From Aliitabrizicola sp041905595 (GTDB taxonomy: Bacteria; Pseudomonadota; Alphaproteobacteria; Rhodobacterales; Rhodobacteraceae), in NCBI GenBank assembly GCA_041905595.1, contig JAYRKT010000004.1:62001-126000 (forward strand): a stretch of DNA of 64,000 nucleotides, given 5' to 3'. Below, piece by piece: positions 1 to 9,734 of this stretch. Below the pieces are notes generated by a model that ran no database searches, had not been told where the DNA came from, and worked only from the letters and a program-made list of their open reading frames with translations. The position numbers were made by a program, and so were the translations under genes. Every line of letters starts with the position of its first letter. The first letter of the stretch is position 1.

Positions 1-1928
1 CTCACAGCGATCTCATCCGATATCCGTCCGCGGACCGCGAGTTCGTCGAGGCAGGCAAGGACAATCGTATGGCTGGCGAAAACGCCCGACGCCAACACGG
101 CAAGGTGCGCCAGTCCTTCATCGTCGATGGATGCCTTGTCCGAGAGATCGCGGATATAGACCGCATCCCCGTCCAGAAGCTGGTCGCGGTTTTCCGCGAC
201 CAGCAGGCGATGCGACTGCGAGCTGCGGATCGGCACCGACTTGTTGAAGAGGAACTTGTGCAGGATGAATCCGCGCGCGCGCAGATCGAGGTCGACACCC
301 GCGGACATCGGCTCTGACTCGTAAAGCCGCAAGTGGCGCAGTTCGACAATGACCGCCATCGCAGTGGCCAGCTTGGCGGAGGCGCCGACAAAGACGTCGA
401 CCTCGCCACCCTGGATGTCGATCTTCAAAAGGTCGAACCGGCCGATCTCGTCCGCGCTATCCAGCGCCACGGTCGTCATCGGCTGGCGGCCGATCACCTG
501 ACCCAATCCGCGGCGCCCGAGATACCCCAGCGAGGGCAGATGCGGATCAAAGACCGAGGTCATGCCGCTGCTGCGATAGATGCGAAGCTCGCGGGGGGAT
601 CCGTCGCCTACGGCGAAGGGGAAATACCGCTCGCGCGGCGATCGAACGGCTTCCAGCGCGGCAAAGGCCTCGGGCTGTGGTTCAAAGCCGATGATCTCGC
701 AGCCGCCCATGTCGAGCAATGGCTTGTATGGCGGAGCCCCAAGCGGGTTGGCGCCGACATCGACAACGACGGTCGCGCGCCGAAGCGGCAGGGTCTGGAT
801 CAGGAACCGCGTCGCAGGCGCAGTATCCGGGGGCTGCCGCCGGCGACGAGGCCTTGCAGGGGCGACATCCGTCATTTGGTCTGCTGTCTCTGCCACGTCA
901 CTGTCTCCCGTCGTCGCGGACAGAGTGGCGGAGTTCGGCGGGCTGTTCCAGCCGAACTCGCCACGCTCGAACAGGATCTCCTTGCGAAGCGTCACAAAGG
1001 CCTGCCAGGCATTTTCCTCCAGCTCGGCAATCCGGGGGTCAGCCCGGTATCGCGCAAGCCGGGTGGCGCAGGCCGGCCAGTGGCGCAGGATCGACCGGTC
1101 TTCGGCGTCATTCGCATCTGCGTAGGACCAGAAGTCTGAGCCCCTGCGATACTTTTCATGGACCATCGCCATCCCATCGCCACGGACATTCTTCAGCAGA
1201 AGCAGATCCTCGGACTTGATGGCATAGTGGTTCAGCGAGGCCTTCGCCCAGGTGACGAGCGACAGCTTTGCACTGCGATGCCGCGCGAGCGCGGGCTTGA
1301 AGAGGGCCAGTGACGGCATGACCTCGCCCGCCGTATTCTTCAGAACCACATTCGCCGAGGCCGGCTCTTTGGGCATATGGCAAACCACCGCGCCGAAGCG
1401 GTTCGGGCGGAACAGGCATTTCTGCAGCGCCCGGCCGCGCTTGAGCTGGCCCTGGGTCTGGACGCAGGTCGGCAATACATCGCAGCGATCCCACACCCTC
1501 CGCCCGCCCGACCCGAACATGCGCCAGCTGACCGCGATGCAATCGGCCTCGCCCACGGCGGCGAGAAGGTCATCGACCCTGCCTTCGCCTTCCGAGACGT
1601 TCAGGAACTCATCGGTGTCGCAATGGAACGCCCAGTCCACGTCGGCCATGAGCGAATGGGAAAGCGCCAGCGCACAGCCCGCCGGCTGGGGTGCCACCCC
1701 TTGCGGAACAATCTGGCGCAGGTGGATCACCTCGCCCATTTCCTCGAGCCGGTCGAGAAGCAGGTCAGACCCGTCCGTGCAATCGTTGGAGATGACAAAG
1801 ACACGTTCGAAGCCGATCGTTCGCTGATAAGCGACCCATTCGCAAAGCCAGAGCGCCTCGTTGCGCTGGCAGGAGATGACGGCGGTGCGATTTCCGGAAG
1901 CCTCGACCTCCGGACTGTGCGGGATCAT
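1..1928 (-). CDS. Glycosyltransferase family 2 / FkbM methyltransferase fusion (3' end beyond window)
   Basis: An open frame of about 642 codons starts at ATG 1928 and runs off the left edge with no stop. The N-terminal part (about residues 15-330) looks like a GT-A type family 2 glycosyltransferase of the PF13704 kind: it has a CQRNEALWLCEW segment near residue 20, a SNDCTDGS segment near 47 and a metal-binding DTDEF at about 104-108. A Pro/Arg-rich linker follows. From about residue 385 an FkbM-type SAM-dependent methyltransferase begins (VDVGAN, GFEPQPEAF, LLKIDIQGGE), and at least 100 further residues follow it. AGGGAG lies upstream of the chosen ATG. It probably modifies a surface polysaccharide or glycoprotein in the cytoplasm; acceptor and sugar are unknown. 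The domain calls are firmer than the role. Confidence 0.75.
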   Translation of the reverse strand, partial: MIPHSPEVEASGNRTAVISCQRNEALWLCEWVAYQRTIGFERVFVISNDCTDGSDLLLDRLEEMGEVIHLRQIVPQGVAPQPAGCALALSHSLMADVDWAFHCDTDEFLNVSEGEGRVDDLLAAVGEADCIAVSWRMFGSGGRRVWDRCDVLPTCVQTQGQLKRGRALQKCLFRPNRFGAVVCHMPKEPASANVVLKNTAGEVMPSLALFKPALARHRSAKLSLVTWAKASLNHYAIKSEDLLLLKNVRGDGMAMVHEKYRRGSDFWSYADANDAEDRSILRHWPACATRLARYRADPRIAELEENAWQAFVTLRKEILFERGEFGWNSPPNSATLSATTGDSDVAETADQMTDVAPARPRRRRQPPDTAPATRFLIQTLPLRRATVVVDVGANPLGAPPYKPLLDMGGCEIIGFEPQPEAFAALEAVRSPRERYFPFAVGDGSPRELRIYRSSGMTSVFDPHLPSLGYLGRRGLGQVIGRQPMTTVALDSADEIGRFDLLKIDIQGGEVDVFVGASAKLATAMAVIVELRHLRLYESEPMSAGVDLDLRARGFILHKFLFNKSVPIRSSQSHRLLVAENRDQLLDGDAVYIRDLSDKASIDDEGLAHLAVLASGVFASHTIVLACLDELAVRGRISDEIAV

Positions 1929-2294
1929 CCCTGCCTGCTCCCTTTCCCACCGCCTCGCTCCGCCCTCGACGGAGTTCCACGCAACAAGCCATGACAGGAG
2001 TCGACAGGCAAGCAGGTAGTCACCCGGCGAATGATGTTATTTGAAGTGGGACCAGGCGCGAAAAGTGAAGATTAGGGCCTAAGGTTTGAGCTACGGCGCG
2101 TTTCGGGTGACTGAGCGACTCGAGACCACCTGCCTTGGCCGTCAGAGGATCGAGTTTGCCCAGACACCGTCTCGGCCGCGGGAGAAAACGGGAGTCACTT
2201 CGGGGCATCCAGGGGCACAGGGACGCCGCCAGCCAGTTACCCCATCAGGGCCGGAAACCTCCTTTGGCAACCGGACGCCAGGCGAAAGCCCGAC
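1929..2294. other. Intergenic region without a recognisable gene
   Basis: This 366-base gap lies between the glycosyltransferase start and the end of the polyamine ABC operon. I see no supported coding frame; the short open frames have no ribosome binding site or family resemblance. TTAGG-G-CCTAA at 2072-2082 is a short perfect palindrome in an AT-richer patch and could be part of the promoter region for the glycosyltransferase. No U-tract terminator for the upstream operon is evident. Confidence 0.5.
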
Positions 2295-3362
2295 CTAACT
2301 CAAATCCTGGATCAGAACTGGAGCTGTTCCAGGGCGGAGTGCCAATGCCCGCGCGGTGCCGTTGTCGAGCAAGCTCGATGCGCTGGAACGCGGGACGTCG
2401 ACGACGACTGCGGACCCGTCCGGCAGGTCGCCGAGGATACGCAAGCTCGAGCCGTGAAAGACAGTCGTGCGGATGGCAACTGGCGAGGCTGAATTCGCCT
2501 CGACGAACGTCAGGTCTTCTGGTCGGATACCGATCGTGACCGCGGTCCCGGAAGCCGTGCCGCGGCTCTCGGGCAAGTTCAGCGTCATGCCTGCCACGGT
2601 AACCCGGCCATCTCCAAGCGCGCGCCCTGACAGCAGGTTCATTGTGCCGATGAAGCCTGCGACGAAGCGGGTCGCAGGGCGGTCATAGAGTTCGGCGGGG
2701 CTGGCGACCTGCTCGATCCGTCCCTCGTTCATGACCGCGATCCTGTCCGAGATCGACAACGCCTCGGTCTGGTCATGCGTGACCATGACGAAAGTTGTAC
2801 CCAGCCGGGATTGCAGGTTCTTGAGTTCAAGCTGCATCTGTTCGCGCAGCGACGCGTCGAGCGCGGAGAGCGGTTCGTCCAGCAACAGATCGCGCGGCCG
2901 GCACACGATGGCGCGGGCCAGCGCGACCCGTTGCTTCTGTCCGCCGGACAGGGCCGAAACCGCCCGCGCGGACTTGTCGGCCAACCCGACGAGTTCCAGC
3001 GCCTCTGTCACGCGCCGGCGGCGTTCGGCACTTGGGGTTCCGCGAACGGACAATCCGAACTCGACATTCTCGGCGACATTCATGTGGGGGAAGACCGCGT
3101 AGTCCTGGAAGACGGTATTCACCGGGCGGCGGTTCGGAGGCAGGGGACCGATTTCCTCGCCTGACAGGAGGACCTGCCCGGAGGTGGGCTTTTCAAAGCC
3201 CGCGATGACGCGCAGCGTCGTCGTCTTGCCGCAGCCCGAGGGGCCCAGAAGGCTGACGAATTCGCCCTCGGCAATGTCCAGATCGATGTCGATGAGGCCG
3301 AAGACACCGCCACCGAAATCCTTGCTGACCTTGCGCAGGCTAAGAAGCGGATCAGCCGTCAT
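2295..3362 (-). CDS. potA: Polyamine-type ABC transporter ATP-binding protein (PotA family)
   Basis: This 355-residue protein is the ATPase subunit that powers the importer encoded upstream in the same operon. Walker A GPSGCGKT is at residues 40-47, the LSGGQ signature at about 138, Walker B LLLDEP at about 159 and an H-loop in VTHDQTEA. A C-terminal TOBE-like region follows (IGIRPEDL). The NRRPVNTVFQDYAVFPH segment is typical of PotA-type ATPases. A longer frame extends upstream, but ATG 3362 is preferred because the family N-terminus begins there; it overlaps the end of the regulator gene by 11 bases. Substrate assignment (spermidine or putrescine) is by family only. Confidence 0.88.
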   Translation of the reverse strand: MTADPLLSLRKVSKDFGGGVFGLIDIDLDIAEGEFVSLLGPSGCGKTTTLRVIAGFEKPTSGQVLLSGEEIGPLPPNRRPVNTVFQDYAVFPHMNVAENVEFGLSVRGTPSAERRRRVTEALELVGLADKSARAVSALSGGQKQRVALARAIVCRPRDLLLDEPLSALDASLREQMQLELKNLQSRLGTTFVMVTHDQTEALSISDRIAVMNEGRIEQVASPAELYDRPATRFVAGFIGTMNLLSGRALGDGRVTVAGMTLNLPESRGTASGTAVTIGIRPEDLTFVEANSASPVAIRTTVFHGSSLRILGDLPDGSAVVVDVPRSSASSLLDNGTARALALRPGTAPVLIQDLS

Positions 3363-3972
3363 CGCGCGCCTCCGCCGGCCGGTTGGTGTTGACCCAGACG
3401 ATGATGCAGCGGCCCGGACCGTCATTCCGGAAGGAATGCAGCAGTGTCGAACGGAAGGCAAAGCTGTCGCCGGCGCGCAGGTCGTAAGGGGTTCCGTCGA
3501 TCATCAGCAATGCCGACCCTTCGGCGACATAGCCAAATTCGTGGCCCTGATGGGCATAGGCCTGCAATGTTCCGCCGCCCGGCTCGATCTCGACAATCAT
3601 GCCGGTCAGGGAAGCTCCGGGTGGGGAAAGCAGTTGTTTGCGAATGCCTTCCGACCGCACCGGAAGGTCACGGCGATTGGCGGCGCGGACGCAGTAGATG
3701 TCGTTCTGCTCGGCCCCGTCATCGACGAGACGCGACGGCTCTACCCCTAGCGCGGCAGCGAGCGGCCAGATGGTGCGGACCCTCAGGGACGAGACACCGC
3801 GTTCGATCTGGCTCAGCGCCCCAACCGACATTCCGGCGCGACCGGAAAGCTCGGCCAGGGACAGACCTGCCTCCAGCCGAAGGGCGCGCAAACGGCGCCC
3901 AACGCGGATATCGGCGGGGTTCATCGCCGCGCTCTTTGCCCGTGGATCGATCGTTGGAGTATTGTCGTCCAT
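3352..3972 (-). CDS. XRE-family regulator with C-terminal cupin domain
   Basis: This 206-residue protein has an N-terminal helix-turn-helix (about residues 22-77, with LRALRLEAGLSLAELS and GALSQIERG) and a C-terminal cupin (about 115-195, with HQGHEFGYV and GDSFAF). The layout matches PuuR-type regulators of polyamine uptake and catabolism. It sits inside the ABC operon, after the binding-protein gene and before the ATPase gene, and its last codons overlap the ATPase start. The likely role is control of its own operon in response to a small ligand bound by the cupin. The ligand is not known from the sequence. Confidence 0.85.
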   Translation of the reverse strand: MDDNTPTIDPRAKSAAMNPADIRVGRRLRALRLEAGLSLAELSGRAGMSVGALSQIERGVSSLRVRTIWPLAAALGVEPSRLVDDGAEQNDIYCVRAANRRDLPVRSEGIRKQLLSPPGASLTGMIVEIEPGGGTLQAYAHQGHEFGYVAEGSALLMIDGTPYDLRAGDSFAFRSTLLHSFRNDGPGRCIIVWVNTNRPAEARDDG

Positions 3973-3988
3973 TCCGCTTTTCCTGTTT

Positions 3989-4015
3989 GGGCGCCGCGCT
4001 GGATACGCGGCGCCC
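3989..4015 (-). other. Strong GC hairpin between binding-protein and regulator genes
   Basis: GGGCGCCGCG (3989-3998) and CGCGGCGCCC (4006-4015) form a perfect 10-bp stem with a 7-base loop, in the 50-base gap downstream of the binding-protein gene. No U-tract follows on the transcribed strand. It is more likely a partial terminator or mRNA 3'-end stabiliser that raises binding-protein expression over downstream genes than a full operon terminator. Confidence 0.6.
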
Positions 4016-4022
4016 GCTTCAC

Positions 4023-5063
4023 TCAGCCGCCTGCCTTGACGCGCTCGAACATCTTGGCAAGCTCGTCGTTCTGTTTCATCGGCCCGGTGAAGATGGTGGT
4101 CTTCAACATCTCGTCGGGGTTCGCGGGCAGCTTCAGCTCATCGAGCGTCGCCTGCGGCACTTCGGCGAAAGCCGAAGCGGTCGAGGCCCCATAGCCATAG
4201 GCTTCGATGAGATACTTGCCGGACTCCGCCTCGAGCCGACTGTTGATGAAGCCATAGGCGAGGTCAGTATTGGGCGAGTCCTTCAGCATCACGAAACCGC
4301 AGGTCCATGTCAGCATCCCTTCCTTGGGATTCATGAACTCCACCGGCACGCCCTGCTTCTTCAGGGCCACGGCAGAGGCATTCCAGGTCATCGCTGCAAC
4401 CAGTTCGCCCGAGGCAAGGGATTGCTCGATCGAGGTCATGTCCGTCGTGTAGGTCGTCAGCAGCGGCCGCTGCTCCCGCAGCTTTTCCGCCACCTTCTCC
4501 ATATCCGCCGGAGACATGTCGAAGGGGTTCACTCCGGCCAGGATCGCGGCCACGACAGGCGTGTCATGGACGGCATCGATGGTCGCCAGCCGCCCGGCAT
4601 ATTGCGGATCCCACAACATGCTCCAGCTTTGCGGCGCGTCCGCCGCAACGAGGTCGGTGCGATAAAGGACCGAAGTATTGCCCCAGTCCCATGGCACCAT
4701 CCAGACCTTGCCGTCACCCGCCTGGATATCCGGCAGGTTCTGTAGGATCGGAAAAATCTTGTCCCAGTTCTTGATCCGGCTGGTGTTGATCGGTTGCAGC
4801 AGACCGGCGGCATTCCAGCGCGCGATCTTGTCGTAGCAGGGATGGGCGAGATCGGGATGGAACCCTGCCTTGACCTTGGTGAAGGCATCATCGTCGTCCC
4901 CGAAGAACGAGATTTCCGGCCCTTCGGGATGGGCAGCGATGTAGCTCTTGTTGAAGTCGGGCAGTTCGTAGCCCGACCAGGTGAAATAGGTGAGTGGCCC
5001 GCCAGCCAGGACCGGCGTGGCGGTCAGTGTCGCGGCCAAGGCGGCGATCAGATGTTTGGTCAT
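4023..5063 (-). CDS. ABC transporter extracellular solute-binding protein (PotD-like)
   Basis: This 346-residue protein has a signal peptide (KHLIAALAATL then a cleavage site near AGG). The mature protein starts GPLTYFTWSGYELPDF, a pattern of spermidine/putrescine-type binding proteins, and has a VWMVPWDWGNTSVLYR segment typical of the family. ATG 5063 is chosen over an upstream in-frame codon because GGAGGAAAC precedes it and the signal peptide begins there. It should capture the substrate in the periplasm and deliver it to the two permeases encoded just upstream. Substrate is inferred from family only. Confidence 0.85.
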   Translation of the reverse strand: MTKHLIAALAATLTATPVLAGGPLTYFTWSGYELPDFNKSYIAAHPEGPEISFFGDDDDAFTKVKAGFHPDLAHPCYDKIARWNAAGLLQPINTSRIKNWDKIFPILQNLPDIQAGDGKVWMVPWDWGNTSVLYRTDLVAADAPQSWSMLWDPQYAGRLATIDAVHDTPVVAAILAGVNPFDMSPADMEKVAEKLREQRPLLTTYTTDMTSIEQSLASGELVAAMTWNASAVALKKQGVPVEFMNPKEGMLTWTCGFVMLKDSPNTDLAYGFINSRLEAESGKYLIEAYGYGASTASAFAEVPQATLDELKLPANPDEMLKTTIFTGPMKQNDELAKMFERVKAGG

Positions 5064-5107
5064 GGTCCGTTTCCTCCGTGCTGCAGGGTTTTCGTTCTTG
5101 TTGTCAT

Positions 5108-5884
5108 TCAAAGTCTGGTCCTCCGCCGCAGCAGTTCGGCCGCGACGGCAAGCAGGATCGAGGTCAGAAGGATCAGCGAGCCAAGCGCCATCACCACCGG
5201 CAGCGACTTCGGAAAGCGCAGCTGACTCCAGATATAGAGGGGCAGGGTGATATCGGTCCCGGCAAGGAAATAGGCGACGATGAATTCGTCGAACGACGTC
5301 AGGAAGGAAAGAGTAAAGGCCGAAGCGACCGCCGACCAGGCAAGCGGCAGGATCGCGCGGCGGAACACCGTCAGGTCAGAGGCGCCCAGGTCGGAGGCGA
5401 CCTCGGCCAGGCTGCGCGGGATCGCGACCATCCGCGCACGGATGACGGACACCGCGGCGGGCAGGCAGATCAGGATATGCCCCATCACGATGGCCGGGCG
5501 TGACGGCCCAAGGCCCGCGAGGTTCACGAGGATCAGCATGGCTATGCCGACGATGACGCCGGGGATCAGGATCGGCAGTCGCGCCAGCATCGCCACGGGG
5601 CGCGACAGCCAGGGGCGGGGAAAGACGTCGAGATAGGCGATGGTCGTGGCACAGAAGGTCGCGATTGCAGCCGCGGTGAGGGCGATGCTGACGCTGTTCA
5701 TCAACGCAGCTCGGATGGCGGGCGTTTCAGCCAGAGTCCGGTACCAGTCCAGAGTGAAACCCTTGAGCGGGAAAGCGGCCTGGATGGAATCGTTGAACGA
5801 AAACAGCGGAATCAGCGCAACCGGCAGGTAAAGGAAGACGACATAGGCGACGACATAGCCCAGAAGTGCCCGGTTCCCGGTCAT
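5108..5884 (-). CDS. ABC transporter permease (PotC-like)
   Basis: This inner-membrane permease of 258 residues has about six hydrophobic segments. The EAA loop is visible as LAEVASDLGASDLTVFRRAILP. ATG 5884 overlaps the stop of the other permease by 4 bases (ATGA) and has GGGGAAG upstream, so it is preferred to an in-frame ATG at 5899. With its partner it forms the transmembrane channel of the polyamine-type importer. PotC-like is assigned by order and family pattern. Confidence 0.85.
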   Translation of the reverse strand: MTGNRALLGYVVAYVVFLYLPVALIPLFSFNDSIQAAFPLKGFTLDWYRTLAETPAIRAALMNSVSIALTAAAIATFCATTIAYLDVFPRPWLSRPVAMLARLPILIPGVIVGIAMLILVNLAGLGPSRPAIVMGHILICLPAAVSVIRARMVAIPRSLAEVASDLGASDLTVFRRAILPLAWSAVASAFTLSFLTSFDEFIVAYFLAGTDITLPLYIWSQLRFPKSLPVVMALGSLILLTSILLAVAAELLRRRTRL

Positions 5885-6750
5885 GCCCGGCTTCCCCATC
5901 TGCGGTCGGCCTGCCGGACCAGCAACACGGCGGCCAGGATCACCAGCATGGTCGAGACAGCCAGCGCGGCGCCAAAGGGCCAGTCATTCGCCTTGCCGAA
6001 CTGCGCCTGTATCTGGTTGCCGATCATGATGCTGCCCGGTCCGCCGATCAGGGCAGGCGTCACATAGTCGCCAAGCGTCGGGACGAAGACGACCAGCGCC
6101 CCGGCCAGCACCCCCGGCATCGACAGCGGCAGCACGATCCGGGCAAAGACCTGCGCCCTGGAGGCGCCAAGGTCCGACGATACCTCGAGCAGCGATCGGG
6201 GAATTGTCTGAAGCGCGACGAAGATCGGCAGGATCGCGAAAGGCGCATAGGCATGTGCCAGCGTCACCACCACCGCCGCCGGGTTGTTGAGGAGCGCGCT
6301 CGACGGCGTGTCCCAGATGCCAAGGCCCATCAGGGCCGAGTTCAGCACCCCGTTATAGGCGAGCACGATCTTCCACGCGAAGACCCGCAGCAGGTAACTC
6401 GTCCAGAACGGCAGGGTCACAAGAAACAGGACCAGCCCCCGCCGCCTTCCGGCCTGAAAGGCAAGGTACCATGCGACTGGATAGGCGGTGACGACTGTGG
6501 CCAGCGTGACGAGGCCGGCGATCCAAAGCGAGCGCAGCATGATGATCGCGTAAAGCGGATCGCTGAGAATGCCGGTGAAATTGGACAGGGTCAGCGGCCC
6601 GATCACCAGACCACCGTCGTTCCTCCGGAAGGCCAGGAGCAGGACAAGCGCCAGGGCAAACAGCGCGAGGCCGAACGTCGCGGCAACCCCCGGGATCGAC
6701 ATCAGGAATCGGAACCCCGGGCCATCGTTCGCGAAAGGCCGCAATCTCAT
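5881..6750 (-). CDS. ABC transporter permease (PotB-like)
   Basis: This is the first gene of the importer operon, encoding 289 residues with about six membrane segments. The LPFWTSYLLRVFAWK segment and the EAA loop (LLEVSSDLGASRAQVFARIVLP) are typical of PotB-type permeases. ATG 6750 has a GGAAAA upstream. The operon order is this permease, second permease, binding protein, regulator, ATPase, all with small gaps or overlaps, which supports one transcription unit. Confidence 0.85.
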   Translation of the reverse strand: MRLRPFANDGPGFRFLMSIPGVAATFGLALFALALVLLLAFRRNDGGLVIGPLTLSNFTGILSDPLYAIIMLRSLWIAGLVTLATVVTAYPVAWYLAFQAGRRRGLVLFLVTLPFWTSYLLRVFAWKIVLAYNGVLNSALMGLGIWDTPSSALLNNPAAVVVTLAHAYAPFAILPIFVALQTIPRSLLEVSSDLGASRAQVFARIVLPLSMPGVLAGALVVFVPTLGDYVTPALIGGPGSIMIGNQIQAQFGKANDWPFGAALAVSTMLVILAAVLLVRQADRRWGSRA

Positions 6751-7212
6751 GGATGTTTTCCATTGCTAAGGCGCATGGCCCGATTCCGTCCTGCAAGAAC
6801 TGTCATATCAATAGTTGAAATCAGAAGATAAGGATATGGTTTTGTGAAAAATGTGCGACGATTTTCATGACTTCAGCCCGGCATGGGGCGTTCAGCGCAG
6901 CAAGCAGCCCAACGCCACGGGTGGGCGCGCCGTCGGCGGGCTTGCCAACATGCGAGCCTGCGATCTGGAACTGGAAACACTGATCACCACGAGGCCTTCT
7001 GGAGGCGCGCCGAGCCTTCCCAGCCGGCCGGCCCTCAAGGCGGTCGACATACGTCGCGCTGTGGCGGACTGGCAGATCAAGGCGATCCGGATCATCCGTA
7101 CCAACCTGTTTTCTCAAAGCCCGATGCCGATGCCGTTGCTGATCGACATTGCCGCCTGCGTGGCGCCGCGCGTCAGGACTCAGATGTTGGCAAGCGCCGG
7201 CTGAGCCCTGCT
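6751..7212. other. Intergenic region upstream of the ABC operon, no supported gene
   Basis: This 462-base gap separates the ABC operon (transcribed leftward from 6750) from the end of the DUF2478 gene at 7213. The left part (about 6790-6850) is AT-rich compared with its surroundings and contains ATATCAATAGTTGAAATCA, so it probably holds the ABC operon promoter and the site for its cupin regulator. Open frames on both strands in 6821-7204 lack a ribosome binding site and any family resemblance. They may be chance frames or a decayed gene. Confidence 0.45.
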
Positions 7213-7752
7213 TCAGCCTTCTGTCGTGATCGGCGCCCGTGCCTTAACCGCAGCGCGAGCCCACGCCATGACCGCGTCCCGTTCGGCGGGCAATTCCTGA
7301 AGCATGTCTCCGGAGAAGTCGCGAAGGGGCTGCAGGTTCAGCCCGTTCACACCCAGCAGAACCGGCATTCCGCTGTCCACGGCTTCGGCGATGATCGGGA
7401 CAAGCCCCTTCCCCTCCGCCTCGCGCTTGCCGAACTTGTTAACGACAAGCAGATCGGCGCCTGACAGGCGACGCCCGACTTGGATGACCGCCTCTTCCAG
7501 GACACCGGCATCGAGCCGGCAGCCCTTTGCGTGGTCGCCGCGATCCTCGCTGATGCGTAACGTCGGTCCGTCGGGCAACACCCGGATGTCCATATCGCAC
7601 CGTTGCCTGCCGATCCGTTCCGGGTTCGACTGGATCGTCCCGGCAAGTCGCAGGCCCGACCTCTCCAGCGCAACAGCGATTTCGGCAAGAAAGGCGTCGG
7701 TCGCCCCCTTGCCGGTGACGCTTACGCAGGCAAGCTTCTTCTCTGGCGGCAT
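7213..7752 (-). CDS. DUF2478 family protein (P-loop nucleotide-binding-like)
   Basis: This protein of about 179 residues is recognised as DUF2478 by pattern: LACVSVTGKGATDAFLAEIA near the N-terminus, then DLLVVNKFGKREAEGKGL and GMPVLLGVN. It resembles the NTPase-like proteins often found beside molybdate transport genes, but no such genes are here. ATG 7752 is preferred; an in-frame ATG at 7791 with GGGGAA upstream is possible. A longer frame back to 8088 only shadows the thiolase. It lies 106 bases after pcaF on the same strand, so it may be cotranscribed. Function is unknown. Confidence 0.7.
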   Translation of the reverse strand: MPPEKKLACVSVTGKGATDAFLAEIAVALERSGLRLAGTIQSNPERIGRQRCDMDIRVLPDGPTLRISEDRGDHAKGCRLDAGVLEEAVIQVGRRLSGADLLVVNKFGKREAEGKGLVPIIAEAVDSGMPVLLGVNGLNLQPLRDFSGDMLQELPAERDAVMAWARAAVKARAPITTEG

Positions 7753-7858
7753 GGCGGATCGGTTCGTTTGCAGGTGCGGTGCCACCTTCATGCCCCGCGC
7801 ATTCCCCGTTGGCAATGTGGCCCTTGGCCACGGGTCCGCGTCGACACACGAACCGATG

Positions 7859-9061
<1,203 letters not shown>

Positions 9062-9062
9062 G

Positions 9063-9734
9063 TCAGAGCTCCGGAACGATAAGGTCGGCCACCGGGCCGT
9101 CGAGGTGCAGAGTTGCGCCGGTCAGGGATTGGAGACTGTCGAACGAAATCGACGACAGCTTTTCCCGCAGCACGAAATGGCGGTTTTCTATGTCAATGAC
9201 GGCAAGCGACGTATAGACGCGCGTCACACAGGCCACGCCCGTCAGCGGCAGCGTGCAGGACGACAGAAGCTTCGGCTGGCCATCCTTGGTGACATGGTCG
9301 GTGATCACAGCCACGCGCTTGGCCCCGTGGACAAGGTCCATGGCCCCGCCCACCGCCGGCACGCCTTTGGGTCCGGTCGACCAGTTGGCGAGGTCGCCAT
9401 TTTCGGCCACCTGGTAAGCGCCCAGGATCGCCACGTCGAGGTGCCCGCCGCGGACCATGGCAAAGCTGTCCGCATGGTGGAAAAAGGCCGCCCCGGGCTT
9501 CAGGGTGATCGCCTTTTTCCCGGCATTGATAAGGTCCCAGTCCTCGGTGCCGGGGGCCGGTGCCTCACCAAAGCCAAGGACACCGTTCTCGGTGTGGAAG
9601 ACCGCTTCACGCCCCGGGGGCTGGAACTTGGCAACCATCTCGGGAAAGCCGATGCCAAGGTTGACATAGGCTCCGTCGGCAATGTCCTGGGCCGCGCGCC
9701 AGGCGATCTGGGCGTTCGAAAGCTTGTCGGTCAT
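9063..9734 (-). CDS. pcaJ: 3-oxoadipate CoA-transferase subunit B
   Basis: This 223-residue beta subunit works with PcaI to move CoA from succinyl-CoA to 3-oxoadipate. The catalytic glutamate is Glu49 in HTENGVLG. Other family signatures are NLGIGFP near the N-terminus and GAMDLVHGAKRV. Its ATG overlaps the pcaI stop by 4 bases, so the two subunits are probably translationally coupled. A related family, succinyl-CoA:acetoacetate transferase (ScoB), is possible, but the adjacent pcaF and IclR regulator favour Pca. Confidence 0.9.
   Translation of the reverse strand: MTDKLSNAQIAWRAAQDIADGAYVNLGIGFPEMVAKFQPPGREAVFHTENGVLGFGEAPAPGTEDWDLINAGKKAITLKPGAAFFHHADSFAMVRGGHLDVAILGAYQVAENGDLANWSTGPKGVPAVGGAMDLVHGAKRVAVITDHVTKDGQPKLLSSCTLPLTGVACVTRVYTSLAVIDIENRHFVLREKLSSISFDSLQSLTGATLHLDGPVADLIVPEL

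Noticed and set aside
333..1139. Plus-strand open frame of 268 codons
   Set aside because: It lies opposite the glycosyltransferase-FkbM gene, which has clear motifs on the minus strand.
5866..6831. Plus-strand open frame of 321 codons
   Set aside because: It is antisense to the PotB-like permease, is highly Arg/Gln/His-rich and has no family features, as expected for a GC-rich shadow.
6883..7464. Plus-strand frames in and beyond the gap upstream of the ABC operon
   Set aside because: They run into the antisense of DUF2478 and lack a ribosome binding site or recognisable motif.
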